A stretch of DNA of 35,340 nt from Sphingomonas yabuuchiae (GCF_001477495.1 NZ_LDTF01000005.1:1-35340), one strand, 5' to 3'; positions 25,883 to 34,580 are shown, counted from the first letter of the stretch. A program made the numbers and translations. The notes: generated by a model from the letters alone, not told the origin.

Positions 25883-28043
25883 GAAGCGCCACGTCGAGTG
25901 CGCGCGGGCGGCCCAATATCCATTGCTGGTCGCCATAGGCCGTCACCGCATAGGCCTTGTCGAACAGGTTATAGACGCGGATATCGACCGCTAGATGCGG
26001 CGTCAGCGCATAGGACAGGCTCGTATCCACCGTCGCATAGCCTGGGATGCGGAACGCCTCGCCATTGTCGGAGAAGCGCCGCCCGACATAACGCAGCCCG
26101 GCGCGCGCCTGCAGCTTGGCCGAGGCATCCCAGCGCAGCCAGAGATTGGCCAACGCCTCGGGCACGTTGGGCGGGGTGCGGCCGCTATAGTCCACGCCGC
26201 CGGACCGGAAATCATCGAACCGCGCATCCAGCAGCGTGCCGTTCGCATCGATGCCGAAGCCCTGCGGCAGATCGAGCGTCACCGCCGCCTCCACGCCCTG
26301 CGACGAGCGCTGGCCGACCTGCTCGACCGGGCTCGCCAGGGTGCGCTGGGCCAGCAGCCCGGTCTTGACGATGCGATAGGCGGCCAGCGTCGCGGTGCCG
26401 TGTCCGTTCGCGAACAGCCACTTGGCCCCCGCCTCGACCTGATGGCCGCGCGCGTTGCTATACTGGACCTGCCCGGTCGACACGGTGGTCAGCGTGCCCA
26501 GCGGATCGACGCCCGTGGCATATTGCGCATAGAGCGACAGGGTCGGCACCGGCTGATAGACCAGCCCCGCGCGCCACGTCGCGTTGCGGAACGTCTTTTC
26601 CAGCACGAAGCGGTCGGGGGCAGCGACCGTCCAGCGGCGGACATTGTCCACCTCATAGCGGACACCGCCAACCACCGACCATTTCGGGCCGAGGGTCACC
26701 CGATCCTCGGCGAACACCGCCAGCGCGGTGGTCCGGGTGCGATAGCGCGGGGCGATTCCCTGCGTGTCGAGGAAGCGGCCGGGATCGAAGGCGAAGGGAT
26801 CGACCGCATCGACCTGTTCGACCGAACCGAAGTCGTTCTCATGGGTGAAGCGGACCAGATTGGCGTCCACCCCGGCGACCAGCGCGTTGGTGATGCCCGG
26901 TGTGATGCCGGTGCGCCAGGTCGCGCTGGCCTGATCGCCCCATTGGGTCAGGTCGTGGCGGATGCCGTAATTGCTGCTCCGCCTTATCGTGCCGGGGGTG
27001 CCCGTCGATCCGTCCGCACAGGCGCCGCTCGACGCGACCCAGCAATAGCTTTCCAGATTGCGCCAGAACCGGTCGCTGGTCAGCACATAAGCGATGTTGG
27101 ACAGGCTGACCGCGCTGCTCGGCGTCCAATCGACACGGATCGAGCCACGGTCGTCGCGGTAGCGCATCCGCCCATCGCCGACATTATAGTTGCGATCCCG
27201 CAACCGAAAATCGAGCCGCCCGTCGATCAGCGGCGTACCGAAGTAAGCTATGGGCCGCTGGTCGCCATGATCGCCGCGCACCGTCACCGCCAGTGTCGAG
27301 GACGGCGTCCAACGCAGCGTGCCCGACAGCGCGACGCTGTCCGAGCGCCCCCGATCGACATAGCCGTCCGACCGGCGATAGCTGGCATCCACGCGGTAGC
27401 CCAGTGTGGGGGTCAGCGGCCCGCCCAGCCCGGCGGCCGCACGGACACTATCCTGCCCGCCATAGCCGATCTCGGCCTGGCCATGGGTCTGCGCGGAGGG
27501 CGCACGCATCACGACATTCACCGCGCCGCCCAGCGCGCCCTGCCCATAGAGGACCGAGGCGGGGCCGCCCAGCACGTCGATCCGCTCGACCATCCAGGGG
27601 TCGGTCGGAAAGGTGATCGTCCCCGCCGCCGGGAACAGCCGAACGCCGTCGATCAGTTGCAACACCGATCCCTGCCCCGAAAAGCCGCGCGCGGCGAGCG
27701 CCGTGCCGCCATTGCCCGGATTGGCGACGCTCGACAGGCCGGGCGCGCGCGTCTCCGCCTCCACGATCGACAGGTCGCCGCGGGCGCGGATCGTCCCGCC
27801 ATCCAGCGAGGCGATGCTCGCGGGCGTCTCCAGCGAAGTCAGGCCCAACCGGCTGCCGGTGGCGTTAGGCGTGTCGAGCGCCTGTTTCTCCCGCGTGCCG
27901 ATCACCAGCACGGTGGCATTGCCCCCCTGCTCTTCGGTCTTTTGCGCTCTTGCCTCCGTCGCCCCCAGCAGAAGCGCCGCGCTACCCCACAGGACCTGAG
28001 GAACCTGTCCGAATCTGTTACGATATATCATTTCAAAGCCCAT
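25869..28043 (-). CDS. TonB-dependent receptor under a cobalamin riboswitch
   Basis: Outer-membrane receptor of about 724 residues. It has a signal peptide (VLWGSAALLLGATEARAQ, cleaved near residue 34) and a plug with the LETPASIASLDG opening, ETRAPGLSS, ARGFSGQGSVLQLIDGVR, and VERIDVLGGPASVLYGQGAL followed by GGAVNVVMR. The rest is beta-barrel, ending YGDQQWILGRPRALDVALRAGF with the terminal Phe. Plug style is that of the siderophore-receptor class rather than a BtuB-like one. The cobalamin riboswitch about 180 bases upstream says expression falls when cobalamin is plentiful, which favours transport of cobalamin or a B12-related corrinoid. Start: ATG 28043 or 28031, both before the signal peptide; neither has a good ribosome binding site. 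It overlaps the PepSY gene by 14 bases. Confidence 0.88.
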   Translation of the reverse strand: MGFEMIYRNRFGQVPQVLWGSAALLLGATEARAQKTEEQGGNATVLVIGTREKQALDTPNATGSRLGLTSLETPASIASLDGGTIRARGDLSIVEAETRAPGLSSVANPGNGGTALAARGFSGQGSVLQLIDGVRLFPAAGTITFPTDPWMVERIDVLGGPASVLYGQGALGGAVNVVMRAPSAQTHGQAEIGYGGQDSVRAAAGLGGPLTPTLGYRVDASYRRSDGYVDRGRSDSVALSGTLRWTPSSTLAVTVRGDHGDQRPIAYFGTPLIDGRLDFRLRDRNYNVGDGRMRYRDDRGSIRVDWTPSSAVSLSNIAYVLTSDRFWRNLESYCWVASSGACADGSTGTPGTIRRSSNYGIRHDLTQWGDQASATWRTGITPGITNALVAGVDANLVRFTHENDFGSVEQVDAVDPFAFDPGRFLDTQGIAPRYRTRTTALAVFAEDRVTLGPKWSVVGGVRYEVDNVRRWTVAAPDRFVLEKTFRNATWRAGLVYQPVPTLSLYAQYATGVDPLGTLTTVSTGQVQYSNARGHQVEAGAKWLFANGHGTATLAAYRIVKTGLLAQRTLASPVEQVGQRSSQGVEAAVTLDLPQGFGIDANGTLLDARFDDFRSGGVDYSGRTPPNVPEALANLWLRWDASAKLQARAGLRYVGRRFSDNGEAFRIPGYATVDTSLSYALTPHLAVDIRVYNLFDKAYAVTAYGDQQWILGRPRALDVALRAGF

Positions 28044-28221
28044 AGCGTCTTGTCGCGAACAAGCCGAGGCCTTACCGCCCGATTTCGGGCAGCCGGGTAC
28101 TCTGCGTGCGGCACGCCGTTTTCCGCATTCCACAGGGCCACCCATGCGCCTCCGCCACTTATGGCGTCGCTCGTCGGAACAGACCTAGCCTCGACCATCC
28201 CCTGGACCGGGCATGAGCGAC

Positions 28222-28392
28222 CTGACGCCGGCAGGTCTCCTGGCTCACGGGTCATCGCGGACGATTGCGCCTTCCCAGGTTGCCCCAGTGGCTGGATCGC
28301 CCAAAAAAGGCCGACCCGTGCATCGCCGCTCACCGCTTACAGTTGCAGGGACAGCCTCGGATTCAGGCCAAGGCCCTCACCGTGTTCCCTTT
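28222..28392 (-). promoter_or_regulatory. cobalamin (AdoCbl-type) riboswitch
   Basis: On the minus strand all landmark blocks occur in order: GGGAACACGGTG (28389-28378), AATCCGAGGCTGTCCCTGC (the core, about 28362-28344), CAACTGTAAGCGGTGAGC (28345-28328), GCCACTGGG, then the B12 box AGCCAGGAGACCTGCC (28245-28230). GACCTG and CAGGTC just beyond can pair over the B12 box. No terminator with a T-tract is seen between it and the receptor start, so control may be translational or by another stop. This is established sequence for the family; the ligand (adenosyl- or hydroxo-cobalamin) is not resolved. Confidence 0.95.
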
Positions 28393-28467
28393 TAATCTCC
28401 CTTGTCGGGAGAACCGGCGCGATCATATCGCCGGATCATTCCGGCCCCGTATCGCTACGCGGGGGCG

Positions 28468-28857
28468 ATGGAGGACGTCAAGCGGGATGAGGTCGCGGCG
28501 TCCTTGCGCTATGGCGGCCCCATGGCACGCAGGAACCGCTATCTGATCGCAACGATGCCCGATGGCTATGTGAAGACGATCGGCCCGACATCGCAGCCCT
28601 TCACCCATTATTGGCGGATCGTCGCCGATCTGGGCGGCGGCAAGACCGAAGTGTTCTGGGGCCACGCCAAGTCGCGCAAGGCGGCGATGGCAAACGATGC
28701 TGCCATGACGGAAGCGGTGCGGCAGCGCGGCTGGGTAGGATACCAGTTCGAGGTCGTCGAACTGGTCGAGGCGGATGAAGCGCCGGATAAACCAAAATCC
28801 TCCCCGGTACGGGGAGGGGGACCGCCGCGCAGCGGTGGTGGAGGGGGGATTCGGTAA
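28468..28857 (+). CDS. hypothetical protein with repeat-derived C-terminus
   Basis: A 129-residue protein I do not recognise. It is soluble, with no signal peptide or cysteine cluster. The conserved-looking core is MARRNRYLIATMPDGYVKTI, HYWRIVADLGGGKTEVFWGH and VGYQFEVVELVEADE, a basic start with several beta strands and a helix. The start at ATG 28468 has a GGGGGC just before it; an internal ATG at 28522 (MARRNR) is equally possible. Its last 19 residues (SSPVRGGGPPRSGGGGGIR) are encoded by the palindromic repeat that begins at 28796, and the repeat provides the stop codon. The original gene probably ended near residue 110. It is divergent from the cobalamin riboswitch. I give no function. 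Confidence 0.65.
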   Translation: MEDVKRDEVAASLRYGGPMARRNRYLIATMPDGYVKTIGPTSQPFTHYWRIVADLGGGKTEVFWGHAKSRKAAMANDAAMTEAVRQRGWVGYQFEVVELVEADEAPDKPKSSPVRGGGPPRSGGGGGIR

Positions 28858-28930
28858 GGGGACGTACCCGGCGGCACGCCCCCTCCACCATGCTTCGCAT
28901 GGTCCCCCTCCCCATTCCGGGGAGGAATAT
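28796..28930. repeat. paired palindromic element (family A, full copy)
   Basis: Outer hairpins are ATCCTCCCCGGTACGGGGAGG and CCTCCCCATTCCGGGGAGGA; inner hairpins are CCGCCGCGCAGCGGTGG (left) and CCATGCTTCGCATGG (right). GGAGGGG and CCCCTCC flanks and the about 45-base spacer match the other copies. The left half is inside the open reading frame that starts at 28468; the right half adjoins the entericidin-like gene stop at 28938. Confidence 0.85.
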
Positions 28931-28937
28931 TGCGGCC

Positions 28938-29084
28938 TTACTTCTTCGGTTTGTTCTCGCCCGACGCGTCCGAAATTGCGGACCCGGCCGAGCGCAGGTC
29001 GCGGCCCGCGCCGTTTACAGTGTTGCAGGCCGACAGCGTCAGCACGGCGAACAGGGTGGCACCCAGAGCGATCTTCTTGGTCAT
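28938..29084 (-). CDS. entericidin-like small lipoprotein
   Basis: A 48-residue precursor. The N-terminus MTKKIALGATLFAVLTLSAC is a lipoprotein signal with lipobox LSAC (Cys20 modified). The mature part NTVNGAGRDLRSAGSAISDA matches the entericidin A/B family (CNTxxGxGxDxxxxGxxI), small envelope lipoproteins linked in enterobacteria to a programmed-lysis toxin/antidote pair and in alphaproteobacteria often to stress regulons. Only one copy is seen, so an antidote role cannot be argued. GAGGAG lies 7 bases before the ATG. A terminator hairpin precedes it (29098-29136), so it may have its own promoter or depend on read-through. The 3' end abuts the palindromic repeat. Confidence 0.85.
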   Translation of the reverse strand: MTKKIALGATLFAVLTLSACNTVNGAGRDLRSAGSAISDASGENKPKK

Positions 29085-29097
29085 GACGATCTCCTCG

Positions 29098-29136
29098 AAA
29101 AAGGGGTGCGGCGGGCCCGATACGCCGGCCCGCCGC
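29098..29136 (-). terminator. terminator-like hairpin in front of the entericidin gene
   Basis: Minus strand: GCGGCGGGCC (29136-29127) pairs perfectly with GGCCCGCCGC (29117-29108). ACCCC and then a T-tract (29102-29098) follow, ending just 14 bases before the ATG at 29084. It lies after the membrane-protein gene stop (29143), so it should end that operon and could attenuate the small lipoprotein gene. Confidence 0.7.
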
Positions 29137-29142
29137 GGGTAC

Positions 29143-30024
29143 TCAGCGCAGACGACGGCGGCTGGCCGCCGTTGCGCCAAAGGCGGAGGCACCGGCACCG
29201 ACCAGCAGTGCGAGCACCAGGATGAACGAGGTCTTGGCACCGGCCCCGGCGGCGGCATCGGCGGCCTGCTTGGCCTTGGCGACCGCTTCGTTCTTGGTCT
29301 GGACGAATTCGGCCTTGGCCTGATTCACCTGGGCCTGGGCTTGGTCGCGGCTGATCTTGCGCTGGGCGGCGACGATGTCGACCACGCGCGCTTCGGCCCG
29401 GGCGCCGTCCACACCGCCACGCGCCATGGCGGGCAGCTGCTTGGCGATTTCCTTCTGCGCCTGCTCCGGGGTCATCTGCGCCGGATCGGTGGGCGTTTCG
29501 GTCAGATACTTGGCGGCTTCGGCCTGCACGTCATTCTGATCGACGCCCGCGACCTGCGCGACCTTCGGCGCGGCCGCACCCACGGTCGAACCGGCGGCAC
29601 CCGCCACCGCGCCGACGGTACGGAACGCGCCACCGATGATCCCGCCGACCGCCGACGTCAGCAGATACATGGTCAGGAGCAGCGTGACGCCCCACACGAC
29701 CAGACCGTGGACCAGCGCATCGAACTTCTCGGTCACGCCCGACACGCGCGCCGCGGCATAGCCGCCCGCGCCCAGTGCGACGACCGTGGTGATGAGCCAA
29801 TAGAGGCCCGCCCCGATGCCGAAGCCCGCCGCGCCCGGCGTCGAACCCTGAACCGGGTCGACCATCGACAGGCCGATGCCGGTGCCGAGGATGCCCATCA
29901 CCAGCTGGACCGCGACCGCGATCACGACACCGGCGAAGATCGCGCCCCACGAAATGCGACGGGTCGCGCGGACGATCGCGCCCTCTTCCACCGGCGCATA
30001 GCCGGGCGTTACATGCGTAGCCAT
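29143..30024 (-). CDS. membrane protein with coiled/Ala-rich cytoplasmic segment
   Basis: A 293-residue protein I recognise only as a sphingomonad-type hypothetical membrane protein. It has hydrophobic segments at about 25-50 (ISWGAIFAGVVIAVAVQLVMG), 68-92, 107-135 and at the C-terminus about 265-285 (FILVLALLVGAGASAFGATA). Between the third and last helix lies an Ala/Gln/Lys-rich stretch (KEIAKQLPAMARGG, NQAKAEFVQTKNEAVAKAKQ), probably helical or coiled-coil. There is no catalytic motif. AGGAG 6 bases before ATG 30024 fixes the start. The CsbD gene stop is 2 bases upstream, so it is in the stress operon and possibly acts in membrane or envelope stress; that is inference. It is followed by a terminator hairpin. 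Confidence 0.8.
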   Translation of the reverse strand: MATHVTPGYAPVEEGAIVRATRRISWGAIFAGVVIAVAVQLVMGILGTGIGLSMVDPVQGSTPGAAGFGIGAGLYWLITTVVALGAGGYAAARVSGVTEKFDALVHGLVVWGVTLLLTMYLLTSAVGGIIGGAFRTVGAVAGAAGSTVGAAAPKVAQVAGVDQNDVQAEAAKYLTETPTDPAQMTPEQAQKEIAKQLPAMARGGVDGARAEARVVDIVAAQRKISRDQAQAQVNQAKAEFVQTKNEAVAKAKQAADAAAGAGAKTSFILVLALLVGAGASAFGATAASRRRLR

Positions 30025-30026
30025 AT

Positions 30027-30209
30027 TCACTCCTGTTCTTTCGGTTTTCGGGCAGGACCGGCCTTTTTGGTGCGGGCCGCCGCCTCTTGTTCCTCGCGCC
30101 CCTGGCTGATGGCGGCGTCGTCGCCGATCAGCTTCCCGATCGTCTCGCGTGCCGCCCCTTTGGCATGGCGCACGCGATCGGTCGGATTCCGGAAAGTCTT
30201 GTCGCTCAT
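30027..30209 (-). CDS. CsbD family small protein
   Basis: A 60-residue basic protein similar to CsbD, the Bacillus general-stress protein. MSDKTFRNPTDRVRHAKGAA and ETIGKLIGDDAAIS carry the family's short helix with GKLIGDD and surrounding charged residues. The C-terminus is a Lys/Glu/Ala tail (RTKKAGPARKPKEQE). The ATG overlaps the stop of the PAS-LuxR regulator gene (ATGA, 30206-30209), so it is translationally coupled to it; the stop is 2 bases before the membrane-protein gene. Function of CsbD proteins is unknown, though they are commonly induced by stress. This is the second CsbD-like gene of the cluster. Confidence 0.85.
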   Translation of the reverse strand: MSDKTFRNPTDRVRHAKGAARETIGKLIGDDAAISQGREEQEAAARTKKAGPARKPKEQE

Positions 30210-31693
30210 GCGGGCATCTCCCGTCGGCCAAGTGCCCCCTCGCCATCGAAGCCGCGCGCATGCGCCCAGGCGGCGGCGGCGGTGCGGCGGTTCACGCCGA
30301 TCTTGGCGTAGATGCGCGCGACATGGTTGCGCACCGTATTGCCCGACACGCCCAGCGCCCGCGCGATGCTCTTGTCGTCCAGCCCGCGACAGATCAGGCC
30401 CAGCACCTCGCGCTCACGCGCGGTCAGGTCGTCCAGGCTCGCACCGCCCAGCTCGTCCTGCGGCGCGCGCAACCGGGCCAGCTTGTCCATGATCGACCGG
30501 CTGAACCAGCTGGTGTCCTTCATCACCGCGTCGATCGCCTCGACCAGTTCCAGCTCCGTCGCCTTGCGCTGGGTGATGTCCTGAAACGCCCAGAGAACGC
30601 AGGTATCGCCGCCCAGCGTGATCGATTCGGTCGACACCAGACAGTCGCTGCGCCCGCCGTCCTTGGCGACGATCCGCGCCTCGACACCGCGCAGGTCCCG
30701 GCCGTCGTCGATCGCCGCCTCGATCTCGGCCTGCGTCGCGTCGTTCGCCCACAGCCCGACATCGGCCAGCGAGCGCCCGATGATCTCGGTCGTGCCGTAT
30801 CCGGTCAGCTCGGCGAAGCTGGCATTGACCTCGCACAGCACATGGCCGTCGCGCGCACCGATCGCCATCGGCACCGGTGCCATCTGGAAGGTGCGGGTGA
30901 ACCGCTCCTCGCTGTGGCGCAGCGCGGACTCGGCCTTTCGGCGCGGCTCCAGATCGGCGAAGGTGAACAACATGCAGGGCTGGTCGCCCATGTCGATCGG
31001 CTGGCCCGCAACGATGACCAGCTTGGTCCCGCCACCCGGCAGCGCCAGTTCCGCCTCCATCTGCGGAATGGTCCGCCCCTCGGCCAGCCGCTCCTTCGCC
31101 AGTTCCACCCGCTCGGCGCCGCGCAGCACGTCGATGTCATAGACGGTACGGCACAGCACCTGATCGCGCGGATATCCGGTCATCTCGACAAAGCCCTGGT
31201 TCACCTTGACGAACCGCAGGTCGGCCAGGCGACAGATGATCGCGGGCGCCGGGTTGGCGTTGAACGACTGTTCGAACCGATCCTCCGCCTCGTAACGGGC
31301 GGTGACGTCCTGGATGATCAGGACGACGCAGGTCGGCTCGCCGTCGTCGCGGTCGTTCAGGACCAGGCTGCGCACCTGATGGACCCAACGCGGGTCCTTC
31401 TCGCCCTCGACCGCAACTTCGACCACGACCTCGGAGAAGGACTCGCCCGCCGCGACCCGCTCGACCGGATAATCGTCGGCCTCCAGCCGATGATTATTCC
31501 GGTAGCGCAGGCGGAAGCGGCGGCGATACTCGTCCACCGTCCGACCCAGCTGCTCCAGGCGTTCGACCCCGTGCATCGCCAGCGCGGCATCGTTCGCCCA
31601 GAGCAGGCTCTGGTCGGGGTCGATCAGGATCACCCCCTCGTCCAGCCCCGCGACGATCTGTCGCAGGTGCCGGAGGTCGGCGGTATCCCGCAT
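30206..31693 (-). CDS. triple-PAS sensor with C-terminal LuxR-type DNA-binding domain
   Basis: A 495-residue cytoplasmic one-component regulator. Three PAS repeats follow one another: about 10-130 (GLDEGVILIDPDQSLLWAND, ending VLIIQDVTARYEAE), about 135-255 (FNANPAPAIICR, ending FTFADLEPRRKAE) and about 260-380 (FQMAPVPMAIGARDGHVLCE, ending WAFQDITQRKATE). The C-terminal LuxR helix-turn-helix (about 425-480) has LTAREREVLGLICRG and SGNTVRNHVARIYAKIGV. There is no kinase domain or receiver. It probably senses a small molecule, redox state or light through PAS and regulates transcription directly. Start ATG 31693 is preferred over TTG 31714; neither has a clear ribosome binding site. It overlaps the CsbD gene at its 3' end and follows another CsbD gene, suggesting control of this stress cluster. 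Confidence 0.9.
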   Translation of the reverse strand: MRDTADLRHLRQIVAGLDEGVILIDPDQSLLWANDAALAMHGVERLEQLGRTVDEYRRRFRLRYRNNHRLEADDYPVERVAAGESFSEVVVEVAVEGEKDPRWVHQVRSLVLNDRDDGEPTCVVLIIQDVTARYEAEDRFEQSFNANPAPAIICRLADLRFVKVNQGFVEMTGYPRDQVLCRTVYDIDVLRGAERVELAKERLAEGRTIPQMEAELALPGGGTKLVIVAGQPIDMGDQPCMLFTFADLEPRRKAESALRHSEERFTRTFQMAPVPMAIGARDGHVLCEVNASFAELTGYGTTEIIGRSLADVGLWANDATQAEIEAAIDDGRDLRGVEARIVAKDGGRSDCLVSTESITLGGDTCVLWAFQDITQRKATELELVEAIDAVMKDTSWFSRSIMDKLARLRAPQDELGGASLDDLTAREREVLGLICRGLDDKSIARALGVSGNTVRNHVARIYAKIGVNRRTAAAAWAHARGFDGEGALGRREMPA

Positions 31694-31725
31694 GGTGGCG
31701 AGCGAGGGCGCCAAGCTGTCCGCCC

Positions 31726-32103
31726 TTAGTCCCGGCGCCCGTGGATCAGCGCCGCGAGCGCATAGCCGCCCAGCGCCGCGACGACGGCCCAGACCACGCC
31801 GTTATTGCCGTTATTGGCGCGCACCGCGTCCACGGCCTTTTCCGAACCGCGACGCGCGGCAGCGACCGAGCGATCGGTGGCCTCGCCGATCCTCTCGCGC
31901 GCTTCCTCGATCAGGCTGGGGGTCGCATCCGCCACCTCACCCGCGACCGACTGGGCACGACCGAACAGATGCTCGGCGCTGCCCGCGACCTGATCGGTGA
32001 CACCCGCCACCTTCCAGTCGCGGCTGTCGACGGCATCGCCGATCGCCTTTTCCACCTTGCCACCGAAATGGCGCGCATTGCCGTGCAGTTCATGCTTGTT
32101 CAT
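31726..32103 (-). CDS. CsbD-like protein with C-terminal membrane anchor
   Basis: A 125-residue protein. The N-terminus MNKHELHGNARHFGGKVEKA and IGDAVDSRDWKVAGVTDQVAG resemble the CsbD fold (GNARHFGGKVEKAIGD). A polar helical middle, GEVADATPSLIEEARERIGE, is followed by a single C-terminal helix, NGVVWAVVAALGGYALAALI, ending in HGRRD, so it is likely tail-anchored in the inner membrane. GGAGA 7 bases upstream supports the ATG at 32103. It lies 31 bases after the lipoprotein gene and 32 before the PAS-LuxR gene. CsbD proteins have no known biochemical function; stress induction is known for relatives, and here the EcfG-like promoter upstream fits. Confidence 0.82.
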   Translation of the reverse strand: MNKHELHGNARHFGGKVEKAIGDAVDSRDWKVAGVTDQVAGSAEHLFGRAQSVAGEVADATPSLIEEARERIGEATDRSVAAARRGSEKAVDAVRANNGNNGVVWAVVAALGGYALAALIHGRRD

Positions 32104-32134
32104 CGTTCGTCTCCGAAAATGAAAAGAAAGGATG

Positions 32135-32455
32135 TCAGGGAGCCACACCGCAGGTGGCGGCGGCCTTGCCGACCTCCAGCGCGATCTTCGGGTCTCTGAT
32201 CTCGCTCGCGACCCGGATCAGATCGCCTGCGGTCAGCTGGCCGGGATTGGGATCGTCGCGACGATAGGCCGCGGCGGCATTGCCCAGCTGTTGCAGCTGC
32301 CCCAGCGACAGGTTGCGCTCCAGCCGCTGGCCGACACAGGTCGAACGCTGGCTGTCGAGGCCATAGCGCTCCAGCCCGGTGGCGATCCGCGTCGAAGGCG
32401 GCGTGCACGCTACCGCGACGAGCGCGATGCCGATGCTTGCGAGGATTCTGGCCAC
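32135..32455 (-). CDS. small predicted lipoprotein
   Basis: A 106-residue protein of unknown function. I chose the GTG at 32455, which has GGAG 7 bases upstream, because it gives a proper lipoprotein signal ending in a lipobox: VARILASIGIALVAVAC. The longer open frame from 32509 would add 18 charged residues inside the promoter. The mature region contains STRIATGLERYGLDSQRSTC and LSLGQLQQLGNAAAAYR, a small helical domain with two further cysteines (in RSTCVG and AATCGVAP) that could form a disulfide. It is the first gene of the minus-strand stress cluster and lies right behind the EcfG-like promoter. I do not recognise the family. Confidence 0.75.
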   Translation of the reverse strand: MARILASIGIALVAVACTPPSTRIATGLERYGLDSQRSTCVGQRLERNLSLGQLQQLGNAAAAYRRDDPNPGQLTAGDLIRVASEIRDPKIALEVGKAAATCGVAP

Positions 32456-32507
32456 CCGGTTGCTCCCGTGCGACCGGCGGCGAAATGCGACCGATCTGGC
32501 CGGGTAC

Positions 32508-32532
32508 AACTTATGATAGGTTAAGCCGTTCC
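32508..32532 (-). promoter_or_regulatory. EcfG-like general-stress promoter
   Basis: Minus strand: GGAAC (32532-32528), 17-base spacer, GTTG (from 32510). This matches the alphaproteobacterial EcfG (PhyR-NepR controlled) pattern GGAAC-N16/17-CGTT apart from A before GTT. It sits 53 bases before the first gene of a cluster whose CsbD and entericidin members are commonly stress-regulated, which raises its credibility. Confidence 0.6.
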
Positions 32533-33963
<1,431 letters not shown>

Positions 33964-33964
33964 G

Positions 33965-33998
33965 AAAAAGGGGCGGCGGCCATACGGACCGCCGCCCC
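33965..33998 (-). terminator. strong terminator between the esterase and DUF3597 genes
   Basis: GGGGCGGCGG (33970-33979) pairs perfectly with CCGCCGCCCC (33989-33998). On the minus strand five T's (33969-33965) follow, making an intrinsic terminator for the DUF3597 gene; the stem may also end the esterase transcript from the other side. Confidence 0.85.
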
Positions 33999-34008
33999 TC
34001 CCGGAACG

Positions 34009-34428
34009 TCAGTTGCGCAGGCTGTCGGGCACGATACCGCCATTTTCGGCGAGCTTGGCCATCACCGCCTTGTGAAGCGCGATATTCTGCTCGGCCGATC
34101 CGTCCTCGGCGGCATGCACGCCCAGTTCGTTGGCCAGTTCCTTGCGCGCCGACAGGCTCGAATCCAGGTCGAGCAGCTTCAGCAGATCGACGATCGAGCT
34201 CTGGTAATTGCCCCCGCCGCCCTTCATCGACGCCATTTCCGACAGGACCGCGCCGACATCGACATTCTGCGGCGCCGGGGTCGGAGCGGCGGCGGGGGCC
34301 GATGCGGGTGCGGGCGCGGCGGCCGGTGCGGGCTGCGCCTGGGCCGGAGCGGGTGACGGCGCAGGCGCGGCTTCGGCCTTGCTGCCATGGTGGAATATCT
34401 TGTTAAGGATATTGCCGAAAATGCTCAT
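34009..34428 (-). CDS. DUF3597 family protein
   Basis: A 139-residue protein with the family's opening MSIFGNILNKIFHHG, a low-complexity Ala/Pro linker at about residues 20-54, and a C-terminal domain with VDVGAVLSEMAS, SSIVDLLKLLDLDSSLSARK and ELANELGVHAAEDGSAEQN, the conserved DUF3597 body. It has no signal peptide or membrane segment. Function is unknown. GAAGGAAA 6 bases before ATG 34428 fits; the open frame from 34554 adds a spurious leader. Upstream on the same strand GGACC-N17-GTTG is a weak EcfG-like candidate. It is divergent from the DUF4142 gene and ends in the strong hairpin at 33965. Confidence 0.85.
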   Translation of the reverse strand: MSIFGNILNKIFHHGSKAEAAPAPSPAPAQAQPAPAAAPAPASAPAAAPTPAPQNVDVGAVLSEMASMKGGGGNYQSSIVDLLKLLDLDSSLSARKELANELGVHAAEDGSAEQNIALHKAVMAKLAENGGIVPDSLRN

Positions 34429-34580
34429 CGGGTGTTTCCTTCGCTGATCGGATGCGACGATGCCCGCTTCAACGACGCAACCGCGCTCAGGGTCCGCTCG
34501 CCCGACGAGAGGGACGGTGGGAACGTCATGGCCCGACAGACGCTTAGACAGCATCTGTGTCGTCTTTTCAGGGGTTTGCC

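Noticed and set aside
34535..34565. GGAAC at 34535 as an EcfG promoter for the DUF4142 gene
   Set aside because: At N16-17 the downstream box reads CGCTT, not CGTT.
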